Positions 42,238 through 51,399 of a stretch of 64,000 nucleotides of DNA are shown here, piece after piece (position 1 is the stretch's first letter; each line of letters opens with the position of its first letter). Below the pieces are notes generated by a model. That model was not told the origin of the DNA and ran no database searches. It saw only the letters and a program-made list of their open reading frames with translations. The translations under genes were made by a program, and so were the position numbers. Location: contig NZ_CP042176.1 of assembly GCF_005937885.2 (NCBI RefSeq), positions 806,001-870,000 of the forward strand, in the 5' to 3' direction. Source of the stretch: Bradyrhizobium sp. KBS0727 (lineage in GTDB: Bacteria > Pseudomonadota > Alphaproteobacteria > Rhizobiales > Xanthobacteraceae).

Positions 42238-43295
42238 GCATCGGTCTCGCCGGCGGCCTCGTCGGCCGCGGTCTTATCGGATTCGTGCTCGTGCTCGTCC
42301 TCGTCGCCATAGCCGACCAGAGCCAGTGGCCGCGCGGCAAGGCCGCGTGTCTGGCACCAATGCACCAGTGCGTCTTCCTGGCCGTGGGTGACCCAGATCT
42401 CGCCGGCGCCGGTGGCTGAAATGGTCGCGGTCAGCCCGTCCCAGTCGGCGTGATCTGAAATCACCAACGGCAATTCGACGCCGCGTTGCCGGGCGCGCGC
42501 CCGCACCCGCATCCAGCCCGAGGCAAATGCAGTCACCGGATCGGGAAAACGTCTGGTCCAGATGTCCGATGTGGCCGATGGCGGCGCCAGCGTGATGGTG
42601 CCGGCGAGGTCGGCCTTCTTCATGCCCTTGACCGGGCGCAGTTCGCCGAGCGCGACGCCGCGGCTCTGATAATAGGAAGTGATCTGCTCCATCGCGCCGT
42701 GCAGATAGATCGGCGCGTCGTAGCCCGCCAAACGAAGCAGCGCGATGACGCGTTGCGCCTTGCCGAGCGAGTAGGCACCGACCAGATGCGCGCGCTCCGG
42801 AAACAGCGCAACCGACGCCAACAGCTTCCTCACCTCATCCGCCGCGTTGCCGTGGCGGAACACCGGCAAACCAAAGGTGGCTTCGGTGATGAAAACGTCG
42901 CACGGCACCACCTCGAACGGCGTGCAGGTCGGATCGGGGGCGTCCTTGTAGTCGCCGGACGCGACGATGCAGGTGTCCTTGCAGGATACCGCAATTTGCG
43001 CCGAGCCCAGCACATGGCCGGCCGGGTGAAATTTTATCGTCACTTCGCCGAGCCGCAGTTCCTCGCCGTAAGCGATCGCCTGCGTGGTACCGGCGAAATT
43101 GTCGCCATAGCGCAGCCGCATCATGTCGAGCGTCTCTTGCGTCGCCAGCACGGCGCCGTGACCCGGCCGTGCGTGGTCGGAATGGCCGTGGGTAATGACG
43201 GCGCGCTTGACCGGCCGGACCGGGTCGATATGGAAGCCGCCCGGCTTGCAGCACAAGCCGGCGGGAGCTGGCAGCAGGAGGTCTTGCGGACGCAT
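42234..43295 (-). CDS. Ligase-associated DNA exonuclease (MBL/beta-CASP fold)
   Basis: 353 residues. The metal site is ITHGHSDHARPGHG (His36, His38, Asp40, His41); further ligands lie in FHPAGHVLGSAQI and VASGDYKD, and the beta-CASP part ends LVISDHADWDG. It belongs to the CPSF/Snm1-like branch paired with ATP-dependent ligases. A cluster of acidic and His residues forms the C-terminal tail. The start MRPQDLLLP has GGAGG nearby. It is upstream of and coupled to the ligase gene. Confidence 0.92.
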   Translation of the reverse strand: MRPQDLLLPAPAGLCCKPGGFHIDPVRPVKRAVITHGHSDHARPGHGAVLATQETLDMMRLRYGDNFAGTTQAIAYGEELRLGEVTIKFHPAGHVLGSAQIAVSCKDTCIVASGDYKDAPDPTCTPFEVVPCDVFITEATFGLPVFRHGNAADEVRKLLASVALFPERAHLVGAYSLGKAQRVIALLRLAGYDAPIYLHGAMEQITSYYQSRGVALGELRPVKGMKKADLAGTITLAPPSATSDIWTRRFPDPVTAFASGWMRVRARARQRGVELPLVISDHADWDGLTATISATGAGEIWVTHGQEDALVHWCQTRGLAARPLALVGYGDEDEHEHESDKTAADEAAGETDA

Positions 43296-43440
43296 CGGAG
43301 TAATATAGGGCCTTTGGTCCGGACTTTTAGTCGCCCTGCGCGGGCTTGACCTGCGCATAGGTCTTCCGGAAAAATCCGGAATCGATGACCGGGGATACAG
43401 GCGGGTTTACGCCGTTGGCACAAGCGACTAAGCCCCGGCG

Positions 43441-44385
43441 ATGATGAATGTGGTTCCGATGCCCGCGCGACTGTTTCTCTCCTCCGGCGATCTGATGGCC
43501 GACCGCCGGTTCGAATTCGCGCGCGACCTTCAATTGAAGGGCGATCTCGCCGCCGCCGCCGATCTGCTCGCGCAGGCGATCGAACTGGCGCCGAAGTTCA
43601 CCTCGGCCTGGTTCACGCTCGGCGAACTCCGCGAACAGCTCGGCGAGCATGAGGCCGCGATCGCGGCGTTCCGTGCGGCGCAGGCCAGCGAAGCCGTTGA
43701 TCGCCATGGCGCCGGCCTGCGGCTGATGCGGCTCGGCGCAGCGCCCGTGTCCGGGATGCCGGGGGCCTATGTGCAGGCGCTGTTCGATCAATATGCGCCG
43801 CGGTTCGAAGCCTCGCTGGTCGGCGACCTCGGCTATCGCGGCCCGGCGCTGTTGTTCAAGGCGGTGCTGTCGGTGCGCGCGGCCGCGCGAAAGCCGGCCT
43901 TCTTCCGGCGCGCAATCGATCTCGGTTGCGGCACCGGGTTGGCTGCCGCGGCCTTCGCCAAGGGAGTCGATCATTTCTTCGGCGTCGACCTGTCGCCGCG
44001 CATGATCGAGCGGGCGCGCGACACCGGCCTTTATGCCGAGCTCGAAGTCGCCGACATGCTGCAGGGCCTGCGCGGCAGGCCTGATGCCAGCGCCGATCTG
44101 ATTCTGGCCGCCGATGCGATGGTCTATGTCGCCGATATTGCGCCGCTGCTGGTGGAGGCCGCGCGCGTGCTGGCCGCCGGTGGCCTGTTCGCCTTCACCG
44201 CGGAGACCCATGGCGGCGAGGGCGTCGTCCTCGGCGCGGGGCTGCGCTATGCCCACGCCGCGGAATATGTGCGTGCGGCCGTCGAGGCCGCCGGGCTCAC
44301 GATGTCGCTGCGCGAGGATCGCTCCGCCCGCAACGAAGATCACGTTCCCGTGCCCGGCCTGGTTGTTATCGCCGAAAAAACTTGA
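43441..44385 (+). CDS. TPR-containing class I SAM-dependent methyltransferase
   Basis: 314 residues. An N-terminal TPR pair (FARDLQLKGDLAAAADLLAQ, AWFTLGELREQLGEHEAAIA) precedes a Rossmann methyltransferase domain with motif I AIDLGCGTGLAAAAF (about 158-172), FFGVDLSPRMIERAR and a LILAADAMVYV motif IV region. The substrate is unknown; TPR-methyltransferases of this layout often modify proteins or quinone-like compounds. It is divergent from the exonuclease gene across 145 bases. Confidence 0.88.
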   Translation: MMNVVPMPARLFLSSGDLMADRRFEFARDLQLKGDLAAAADLLAQAIELAPKFTSAWFTLGELREQLGEHEAAIAAFRAAQASEAVDRHGAGLRLMRLGAAPVSGMPGAYVQALFDQYAPRFEASLVGDLGYRGPALLFKAVLSVRAAARKPAFFRRAIDLGCGTGLAAAAFAKGVDHFFGVDLSPRMIERARDTGLYAELEVADMLQGLRGRPDASADLILAADAMVYVADIAPLLVEAARVLAAGGLFAFTAETHGGEGVVLGAGLRYAHAAEYVRAAVEAAGLTMSLREDRSARNEDHVPVPGLVVIAEKT

Positions 44386-44479
44386 GTCCAGGCGCTACGC
44401 GGGTCGCCACGGCGGCAAATTCACTATTGCCGACGCGTTCGGAATGTTCATCATGCGCGCAACCTAGGGAGAGACAACA

Positions 44480-45709
44480 ATGAACAAGAAACAGACGCGC
44501 CGCGAGTTCGGCGCCACCGCATTTGCCGCTGCCGCCGCATCCGTCTTGCCGGCGCCGTTCGTCTGGGCTGCGGAGAAGAAATACGATGCCGGCGCCAGCG
44601 ACACCGAAATCAAGCTCGGACAGACCGTGCCGCATTCCGGCCCCGGCTCGATCTATGGCGTGCTCGGGCGGATCGGCGAGGCCTATTTCCAGATGCTGAA
44701 CGAGCAGGGCGGCATCAACGGGCGCAAGATCAAGTTCCTCACTATGGACGACGCCTACAGCCCGCCGAAATGCGTCGAGGCAACGCGGCGACTGGTCGAG
44801 CAGGATGAAGTGCTGGCGCTGTTCGGCTCGCTCGGCACCGCGCCGCAGACCGCCGTGCACAAATATCTCAATTCCAAGGGCGTACCGCAGCTGATGCTCA
44901 ACACCGGCGCCTCGAAATGGAACGACCCGAAGAACTACAAATGGACCATGGCGGGCCTGCCGCTGTATCCGACCGAGGCGCGGATTCTCGCCAAGCACGT
45001 CGTCGCCACCAAGCCGAATGCGAAGGTCGGCATCCTCTATCAGAACGACGATTTCGGCCGCGATTTCCTTGGGCCCTTCAAGAAAGTGCTGGCGGACGCC
45101 GGCGGCACCGCCCAGGTCATCATCGAGCAGACCTACGACCTGACCGAGCCGACGGTCGACAGCCAGCTCATCAACCTCTCGAAGTCGGGCGCGGATGTCT
45201 TCTACAACATCTCGACCGGCAAGGCGTCGTCGCAGTCGATCCGCAAGGTCGCGGAGCTCGGCTGGAAGCCGCTGCAATTGTTGTCGGCGGGCTCGACCGG
45301 ACTTTCGATCCTGCGGGCCGCGGGCCTTGAGAACGCCAAGGACATCGTCGCCATCCGCTATTCCAAGGAGGCCGGCCCCGGCCGCTGGGAAAAGGACAAG
45401 GACGTGATGGCGTTCGAGGCGTTGCGCGCCAAATATCTGCCGACGGTCGATCCGGACAACACCATCGCCTATGCCGGTTACGGCCAGGCGGTCTCGATGG
45501 GCGAAATCCTGCGCCGCTGCGGCGACGACCTGACCCGCGCCAATGTACTGAAGCAGGCGTCGACGCTGGCCGGCTTCCACTCGCCGTTCTTCCTCGACGA
45601 CATCAATTTCAGCTACACCCCCGACGACTACTCGCCGATGAAGACGCTGCACATCTCGATCTTCGACGGCAAGGAATGGCAGATTTCCGAGAAGGCGGTG
45701 TCGGAGTAA
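44480..45709 (+). CDS. ABC transporter periplasmic substrate-binding protein (branched-chain amino acid type)
   Basis: 409 residues with a twin-arginine-like leader (TRREFGATAFAAAAASV, cleavage near VWAAE). The family 6 binding fold is clear: IKLGQTVPHSGPGSIYGVLG, FQMLNEQGGINGRKIKFL, RRLVEQDEVLALFGSLGTAP, VGILYQNDDFGRDFLG. Such proteins bind amino acids, amides or aromatic acids. No permease or ATPase gene is next to it. It interrupts the otherwise linked DNA repair genes and shows no relation to them. Confidence 0.9.
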   Translation: MNKKQTRREFGATAFAAAAASVLPAPFVWAAEKKYDAGASDTEIKLGQTVPHSGPGSIYGVLGRIGEAYFQMLNEQGGINGRKIKFLTMDDAYSPPKCVEATRRLVEQDEVLALFGSLGTAPQTAVHKYLNSKGVPQLMLNTGASKWNDPKNYKWTMAGLPLYPTEARILAKHVVATKPNAKVGILYQNDDFGRDFLGPFKKVLADAGGTAQVIIEQTYDLTEPTVDSQLINLSKSGADVFYNISTGKASSQSIRKVAELGWKPLQLLSAGSTGLSILRAAGLENAKDIVAIRYSKEAGPGRWEKDKDVMAFEALRAKYLPTVDPDNTIAYAGYGQAVSMGEILRRCGDDLTRANVLKQASTLAGFHSPFFLDDINFSYTPDDYSPMKTLHISIFDGKEWQISEKAVSE

Positions 45710-45787
45710 CAGGCCGCTCCCTCTCCCCGCTCTTCGCGGGGAGAGGCGATTCAAGCCCTCGACGAAGCCGCCCCGACCGCTTACCTC

Positions 45788-48526
45788 TTGGGCGTGCCGT
45801 CATCAGATCCCTTGCCTTTTGCGCCGCTTGAAACGGCTGCGTTGCTGCCGGACCGTTTTCGCCGATGGTTCGCCTCGCGCGGCTGGTCGCCGCGTGAACA
45901 TCAGCTCGAACTACTGGCCAAGGCCCGCGACGACCGCTCGGCGCTGCTGATTGCCCCCACCGGCGCCGGCAAGACGCTGGCCGGATTTCTCCCGACACTG
46001 GTGGAGTTGAGTGAGCGCTCATCGCCAATGCGCGCATCTCCCCTCCCTCCGCGAAGCGGTGGGGAGGGGTCGGGGGTGGGGGGTCTCTCCGCGAATCATG
46101 CGGACACCGAATCTACCGAAACGCCCCCCACCCCCGACCCCTCCCCGCCACGCGCTACGCGCGCGGGAGGAGGGGAGCGGCTCGCGTCGTCGCGCTCGGA
46201 ACTCATCTCCACCGGCCGCGGCGTGAAACGCAGCGGCGGCCTGCACACCCTCTACATCTCGCCGTTGAAGGCACTCGCGGTCGACATCGCGCGCAACCTG
46301 GAGGCGCCGATTGCCGAGATGGGCCTGCCGATCAAGGTCGAGACCCGCACCGGCGACACGCCGGTATCGCGGCGGCAGCGGCAGCGGCGTTATCCGCCCG
46401 ACATCCTGCTCACTACGCCGGAGCAATTGGCGCTGCTGTTGTCGTCCGACGACGCGCCGTTTTTGTTTGGCTCGCTGAAGCGGATCGTGCTCGACGAACT
46501 GCACGCACTGGTCACCTCCAAGCGCGGCGACCTGTTGTCTTTGGGTTTGGCGCGACTTTGGAAACTGGCGCCCGACATGCGCGGCATCGGTCTGTCGGCA
46601 ACGGTGGCCGAGCCGGAATCGCTGGCGCGGTTTCTGGTGCCGCAGCGTGAGGCTAAGGAAGTGTCCGCCGACATCGTGGTGGCGGGCGGCGCCGCGGCGC
46701 CGATCGTGGAAATGCTCGATACCAAAGAGAGGCTGCCGTGGGCCGGCCACAGCGCGCGCCACGCGCTCGGCGAAATGTACGACTTGATCAAGCACAACAA
46801 GACGACGCTGATCTTCGTCAACACCCGCAGCCAGGCCGAAATGCTGTTCCAGGATTTCTGGCGCATGAACGAGGACGGCCTCGCCATCGCGCTGCATCAT
46901 GGCTCGCTCGACGTCGCCCAACGCCGCAAGGTCGAGGACGCGATGTCGGCCGGCAAGCTGCGCGGCGTCGTCTGCACCTCGTCGCTCGATCTCGGTGTCG
47001 ACTGGGGCGACGTCGATCTCGTCATCAATGTCGGCGCGCCCAAGGGCGCCTCGCGGCTGATGCAGCGAATCGGCCGTGCCAACCACCGCATCGACGAAGC
47101 CTCGCGCGCCGTGCTGGTGCCGGCCAATCGGTTTGAGGTGCTGGAATGCGCGGTCGCGATCGACGCGATTGCCGACAATGCGCAGGATACGCCGCCGTTA
47201 CGAACAGGTGCGCTCGACGTGCTGGCGCAGCACGTGCTCGGCTGCGCCTGCGGCGAGCCGTTCCTCTCCGACGAGCTCTATGCGGAAGTGCTGACGGCGG
47301 CGACTTACTCCAGCCTTACGCGCACCGATTTCGACGACGTGGTCGATTTCGTTGCCACCGGCGGCTATGCGCTGAAGAGCTATGAGCGTTTCGCGCGCAT
47401 CAAGCAGGACAAGAACGGCCGCTGGCGCGTCGCCAATCCCCGGGTGCGGCAAAGCTATCGCCTCAACGTCGGTACCATCGTCGAGGACACGATGCTGAAG
47501 GTGAAGCTGGTGCGCTCGCGCGGCGGCGGCTCGGGCTCGACCGGCGCGTTGGGGCGCGGCGGGCGGATGCTCGGCGAAATCGAGGAAGCCTTTATCGAAG
47601 GCCTCGTGATCGGCGATACCTTTGTGTTCGGCGGCGAGGTGGTGCGCTACGAAGCGCTCGCCGAAGACAACGTGTACGTCTCCCGTGCCAACGACAAGGA
47701 CGCCAAGGTGCCGTCCTATATGGGCGGCAAGTTTCCGCTCTCGACCTATCTGGCCGAACGCGTCCGCAAGCTGCTCGACGACAGGCGGCAGTGGAACGCG
47801 CTGCCGGATCAGGTGCGCGACTGGCTGTCGCTGCAGCGGAGCTTTTCGCGGGTGCCGGCCGTGCGCGAACTGCTGGTCGAGACCTTTCCGCGCGGCAACA
47901 AGCACTACCTGGTTTGCTATCCGTTCGAGGGACGGCTGGCGCACCAGACGCTCGGTATGCTGCTGACGCGGCGGATGGAGCGCATGCGGGTCCGGCCGCT
48001 CGGTTTCGTCGCCAATGAATATGCGCTGGCGGTGTGGGGTCTCGGCGACATGTCGTTCATGATCCGCCACGGCAAGCTCGATCTCAACGCGTTGTTCGAT
48101 CCGGACATGCTGGGCGACGATCTCGAGGCATGGCTGGCCGAATCCGCGCTGATGAAGCGCACGTTCCGGACCTGCGCCGTCATTTCGGGCCTGATCGCGC
48201 GGCGTTTCACCGGCGAGGAAAAATCCCGCCGCCAGGTGCTGTTCTCGACCGACCTGATCTACGACGTGCTGCGCAAGCATCAGGCCGATCATGTGCTGTT
48301 GCGTGCCGCCCGCGCCGATGCCGCCACCGGGTTGCTCGATCTCAAGCGATTGGGTGATATGCTCTCGCGAATTCAGGGGCGAATCACCCATCGGGAACTC
48401 GACCATGTTTCGCCGCTGGCGGTGCCGGTGATGCTGGAAATCGGCCGCGAACAGGTCTATGGCGAGGCGGCCGACGAGTTGCTGGCGGAAGCCGCCGATG
48501 AGCTGGTCAAAGAGGCGACAGGATAA
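45788..48526 (+). CDS. Ligase-associated DNA damage response DEXH-box helicase (Lhr type)
   Basis: 912 residues. Walker A is LLIAPTGAGKT (Lys62), then YISPLKALAVD, TTPEQLALLLS, DELHAL (about 236), GLSATVAEP, and in the second RecA domain TSSLDLGVDWGDVD and QRIGRANHR. The winged-helix and Lhr-core domains follow. Between Walker A and motif Ia, residues about 79-140 are a low-complexity segment from a palindromic repeat inserted in frame. The start is TTG, or GTG two codons later. It drives 3'-5' unwinding in the repair system and lies 3 bases before pdeM. Confidence 0.92.
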   Translation: MGVPSSDPLPFAPLETAALLPDRFRRWFASRGWSPREHQLELLAKARDDRSALLIAPTGAGKTLAGFLPTLVELSERSSPMRASPLPPRSGGEGSGVGGLSANHADTESTETPPTPDPSPPRATRAGGGERLASSRSELISTGRGVKRSGGLHTLYISPLKALAVDIARNLEAPIAEMGLPIKVETRTGDTPVSRRQRQRRYPPDILLTTPEQLALLLSSDDAPFLFGSLKRIVLDELHALVTSKRGDLLSLGLARLWKLAPDMRGIGLSATVAEPESLARFLVPQREAKEVSADIVVAGGAAAPIVEMLDTKERLPWAGHSARHALGEMYDLIKHNKTTLIFVNTRSQAEMLFQDFWRMNEDGLAIALHHGSLDVAQRRKVEDAMSAGKLRGVVCTSSLDLGVDWGDVDLVINVGAPKGASRLMQRIGRANHRIDEASRAVLVPANRFEVLECAVAIDAIADNAQDTPPLRTGALDVLAQHVLGCACGEPFLSDELYAEVLTAATYSSLTRTDFDDVVDFVATGGYALKSYERFARIKQDKNGRWRVANPRVRQSYRLNVGTIVEDTMLKVKLVRSRGGGSGSTGALGRGGRMLGEIEEAFIEGLVIGDTFVFGGEVVRYEALAEDNVYVSRANDKDAKVPSYMGGKFPLSTYLAERVRKLLDDRRQWNALPDQVRDWLSLQRSFSRVPAVRELLVETFPRGNKHYLVCYPFEGRLAHQTLGMLLTRRMERMRVRPLGFVANEYALAVWGLGDMSFMIRHGKLDLNALFDPDMLGDDLEAWLAESALMKRTFRTCAVISGLIARRFTGEEKSRRQVLFSTDLIYDVLRKHQADHVLLRAARADAATGLLDLKRLGDMLSRIQGRITHRELDHVSPLAVPVMLEIGREQVYGEAADELLAEAADELVKEATG
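46036..46176. repeat. Palindromic repeat inserted inside the helicase gene
   Basis: Perfect 23-base inverted arms at 46061-46083 (GGGGAGGGGTCGGGGGTGGG...) and 46124-46146, with looser outer arms CTCCCCTCC and GGAGGAGGGGAG. Translated through as Pro/Ser/Gly-rich sequence. Confidence 0.85.
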
Positions 48527-48529
48527 AAC

Positions 48530-49240
48530 GTGACGGCAACGGCGCAGGTTTCGGGATACGATCAGGATATGCGCGTCTCGAAGGTTGCCATTGCCGACGT
48601 CATGTTCCTCGCCGATCTCTCCGGCGCGCTGTTCTGGCAGGAGCAGCGTTTGCTCGTGGTCTCCGACCTGCATCTGGAAAAGGGTTCCAGCTTCGCCGCG
48701 CGCGGCGTGCTGTTGCCGCCCTACGATACCGTGGCAACGTTGAGCCGGCTGGCCGCCGTGATCGCGCGGCATGATCCCCGCATGGTGATCGCGCTCGGCG
48801 ACAGTTTTCATGACCGCAACGCCCATGAACGGCTGTCGGAACCTGATCGCGCGGCATTGACGGCGATGCAGGCGCGGCGCGACTGGATCTGGATTTCGGG
48901 CAATCACGATCCGCACCTGCCGTCCGATCTTGGCGGCGTGGTCGCAAGCGAAGTCGCGATCGGGCCGATCGTGTTTCGCCATGAGCCGACCGGCGTGTCC
49001 GGCGAAATCGCCGGCCATCTGCATCCCAAGGCGCGGGTGCCGACGCGAGGTCGCTCGATCGAACGCAGATGTTTTGCATCCGACGGCGAGCGCGCGGTGA
49101 TGCCGGCCTTCGGCGCCTATACCGGCGGGCTGAGCATCCGCGATCCGGCCTTCGCCAAAATCTTTCGCGCGCCGGGCCTGATGGCGCATGTGCTCGGCGA
49201 CAACAAGCTGCACGCGATCGCCGCTTCGCGGTGTTATTGA
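48530..49240 (+). CDS. pdeM: Ligase-associated DNA damage response endonuclease PdeM (metallophosphoesterase)
   Basis: 236 residues. The calcineurin-type metal motifs are VVSDLHLEKG (Asp46, His48), ALGDSFHDR, ISGNHDPHLP and AGHLHPKAR. Homologs are manganese-dependent single-strand DNA endonucleases encoded beside Lhr-type helicases. The GTG start lies three bases after the helicase stop, so the two are co-transcribed. The ligase and exonuclease partners are on the other strand at 40426-43295. Confidence 0.92.
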   Translation: MTATAQVSGYDQDMRVSKVAIADVMFLADLSGALFWQEQRLLVVSDLHLEKGSSFAARGVLLPPYDTVATLSRLAAVIARHDPRMVIALGDSFHDRNAHERLSEPDRAALTAMQARRDWIWISGNHDPHLPSDLGGVVASEVAIGPIVFRHEPTGVSGEIAGHLHPKARVPTRGRSIERRCFASDGERAVMPAFGAYTGGLSIRDPAFAKIFRAPGLMAHVLGDNKLHAIAASRCY

Positions 49241-49271
49241 GGCGACCTGCTCTCAACCACCGATGTGGCCG

Positions 49272-49472
49272 CTACGTTCGGTCGTTAGGTGTCGCATTGA
49301 TGAAGTCTTCGTAGAGCCAATAGGCGCCGACGGTTCCCAAGAACCCGGACCCCGTGATCATCCACCAACTCCAGACGGGCGAGAACGCCGCAAAGTAAAA
49401 AAGAAAGCCGAGCCCGGAGATCATCAACGCCAGAGCAAGCATCAGACTGATTATTCTGCGAGCCTCGCTCAT
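49272..49472 (-). CDS. Small membrane protein
   Basis: 66 residues, with two transmembrane segments (IISLMLALALMISGLGFLFY and WWMITGSGFLGTVGAYWLY) joined by a short AAFSPVWS loop and ending in a polar ATPNDRT tail. No family recognised. It is 20 bases downstream of the LysR gene on the same strand and could be the distal gene of its transcript. Confidence 0.65.
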   Translation of the reverse strand: MSEARRIISLMLALALMISGLGFLFYFAAFSPVWSWWMITGSGFLGTVGAYWLYEDFINATPNDRT

Positions 49473-49492
49473 GGTTACCCCGCTTCGATAGA

Positions 49493-50356
49493 TTACGCCG
49501 CCTTCGCCTGCACCGTATCGCAGAACTCAGCCAGGCGATCGGCCAGCCGCAACGTCGCCGGGCTGGCGTCGGGCGAGGCTACCAGTGCCACTTCCGTCTT
49601 GTCGATCGGCGCAAAACCATCCTTGGCCGTGAGCACGCGATGATCGGCCTGGATCGCGATGTCGGAGAGGATGCTCAGGCCGAGGCCAGCGGCGACCGCG
49701 GCCTGGATGCCGGCGAGGCCCGACGAGGTATAGGCCATGTGCCACGATCGCCCCGCGCTTTCGAGCGCGTGGATCGCGCGCGAGCGATAGAGGCAGCCGG
49801 CCGGAAAGCCGATCAGGGGCACCGAGCCGGTTTTGCTGTCGATCGGGTGGGTCTTGCTGGTGACCCAGTGCACGCGTTCGGGCCAGACCGCGATGCCGCC
49901 CTTCTCGCCGGCATCGCGCTTGAGCAGCGCGAGATCGAGCTCGCCGCGTTCGATATCGCGCCGCAGATAGGTGCTCTGGTCGGCGCGCACATCGAGCCGC
50001 AGGCCCGGTCGTGACCGCGAAAATGTCGCCAGCAATTTGGCGAGGCGATAAGCGGCGAAATCCTCGGGGATGCCGAGCTTCACCGCGCCTTCGCTGCCCG
50101 GACGCGCCATCACGTCGCGGGCTTCCTCGGCGAGCGCCAGCAGCCGCCGCGCGTAGGACAATAGCCGCTCGCCGGCTTCCGTCGGTGTGACCTCCTTGGC
50201 CGTGCGGTTCAACAAGGGTTGGCCGACATCGTCTTCCAGCCGCTTGATCTGCTGGCTGACGGTCGACTGGGTGCGATGGACGCGCTCGCCGGCGCGGGTG
50301 AAACCGCCGGCATCGACCACCGAGACGAAACTGCGCAGCAGCTCCAGATCGAGCAT
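49493..50356 (-). CDS. LysR family transcriptional regulator
   Basis: 287 residues. N-terminal winged helix: LLRSFVSVVDAGGFTRAGER, VHRTQSTVSQQIKRLEDDVG, QPLLNRTAKEVTPTEAGERL. The effector domain contains VKLGIPEDFAAYRLAKLLA and a GLGLSILSD pocket loop. Divergent from an EamA transporter gene across a 96-base AT-rich gap (TATAAATCCACTGATACTAAG), the classical LTTR arrangement, so it probably controls that gene and the MBL gene after it. Confidence 0.92.
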   Translation of the reverse strand: MLDLELLRSFVSVVDAGGFTRAGERVHRTQSTVSQQIKRLEDDVGQPLLNRTAKEVTPTEAGERLLSYARRLLALAEEARDVMARPGSEGAVKLGIPEDFAAYRLAKLLATFSRSRPGLRLDVRADQSTYLRRDIERGELDLALLKRDAGEKGGIAVWPERVHWVTSKTHPIDSKTGSVPLIGFPAGCLYRSRAIHALESAGRSWHMAYTSSGLAGIQAAVAAGLGLSILSDIAIQADHRVLTAKDGFAPIDKTEVALVASPDASPATLRLADRLAEFCDTVQAKAA

Positions 50357-50452
50357 TGCGATGCTCCATTTATAAATCCACTGATACTAAGTTTATCATT
50401 TAATTTCCAAATATCAAGTCGAGGGCCTACCTGAGGGGAAAGGAGACTTCCC

Positions 50453-51388
50453 ATGTCGCTCGCCCCCTCGGTCGCGGCTCCCCGCGCCGGCTTCAACCCG
50501 CTGCCGCTCATTATCGCGCTGTTCTGCCTGCTCTGGAGCTTTGCCTTCGTCGCCGGCAAGATCGGCGTCACCGATTGTCCGCCGCTGATCCTGCTGACGG
50601 CGCGGTTTTCGCTGGCGGGGATTGTGATTCTTGCCATCACGGCGTTGCGCGGCGAAGCGTGGTCGTCGCTGACCTGGCGCGATGCCGCGGTGTTTGCTGT
50701 TCTCGGCGTCGCCAACAACGCGCTCTATCTCGGGCTCGGTTACACCGGGCTCAAGACGGTGTCCGCCGGCCTCGGCGGCCTCATTGTCAGCGCCAATCCG
50801 GTGTTCACCGCAGCACTGGCGGCGCTGTTTCTCGGCGAGGCGTTGACCTGGCGCAAGGTGGCCGGGCTCGTGCTCGGCATCACCGGTGTCGGCTTCATCG
50901 TCTGGCACCGCATGTCGGTTGGGTCAGACAGCCTGCACGGCATCCTGTTCACCTTGGCCTCGCTGGCTTCGATCGTGGTCGGCACCATCCTGTTCAAGGT
51001 GCTGGCGCCGAACGGCAGTCTCTGGGTCGGCAATGGCGTGCAGAATCTCGCCGCCGGGATCGTGCTGCTGCCGATCGCGTTCACGTTCTCCGACGTCAGC
51101 GAGATCGTTCCGAGTGCGCGGCTGCTCGGCGCCTTTGCGTTCCTCGTGTTCGGCGGATCGATCCTCGCTTACCTGCTGTGGTTTCACCTGCTGAAGACGT
51201 GCGGCGCCACGGCCGCCAGCGCCTATCACTTCCTGATGCCGCCGCTCGGCATGCTGTTCGCGTTTCTCGTGCTCGGCGAGCACGTCGAATTTCGCGATGT
51301 TCTCGGAATCGTTCCGGTCGCGCTCGGCATCTATCTGGTGACCCGCCCCGCGACGGCGACCGGCCGCTCGCAGCCAACGTTCAAGTAA
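50453..51388 (+). CDS. EamA/DMT family transporter
   Basis: 311 residues, ten transmembrane helices in two EamA repeats (about 15-145 and 160-300). Typical motifs: ALFCLLWSFAFVAGKIG, GLGGLIVSANPVFTAALAAL, FLGEALTWRKVAGLVLGITG, and AYHFLMPPLGMLFAFLVLGE at the end. Likely a metabolite exporter. GGGGAAAGGAG upstream is a good ribosome site. Followed after 11 bases by the MBL-fold gene and divergent from the LysR regulator. Confidence 0.9.
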   Translation: MSLAPSVAAPRAGFNPLPLIIALFCLLWSFAFVAGKIGVTDCPPLILLTARFSLAGIVILAITALRGEAWSSLTWRDAAVFAVLGVANNALYLGLGYTGLKTVSAGLGGLIVSANPVFTAALAALFLGEALTWRKVAGLVLGITGVGFIVWHRMSVGSDSLHGILFTLASLASIVVGTILFKVLAPNGSLWVGNGVQNLAAGIVLLPIAFTFSDVSEIVPSARLLGAFAFLVFGGSILAYLLWFHLLKTCGATAASAYHFLMPPLGMLFAFLVLGEHVEFRDVLGIVPVALGIYLVTRPATATGRSQPTFK

Positions 51389-51399
51389 AGGAGAAAATC

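Noticed and set aside
47198..49213. Minus-strand open frame of 671 codons
   Set aside because: Antisense of the helicase and pdeM genes; composition (His/Arg/Gln-rich) is that of a reversed frame.
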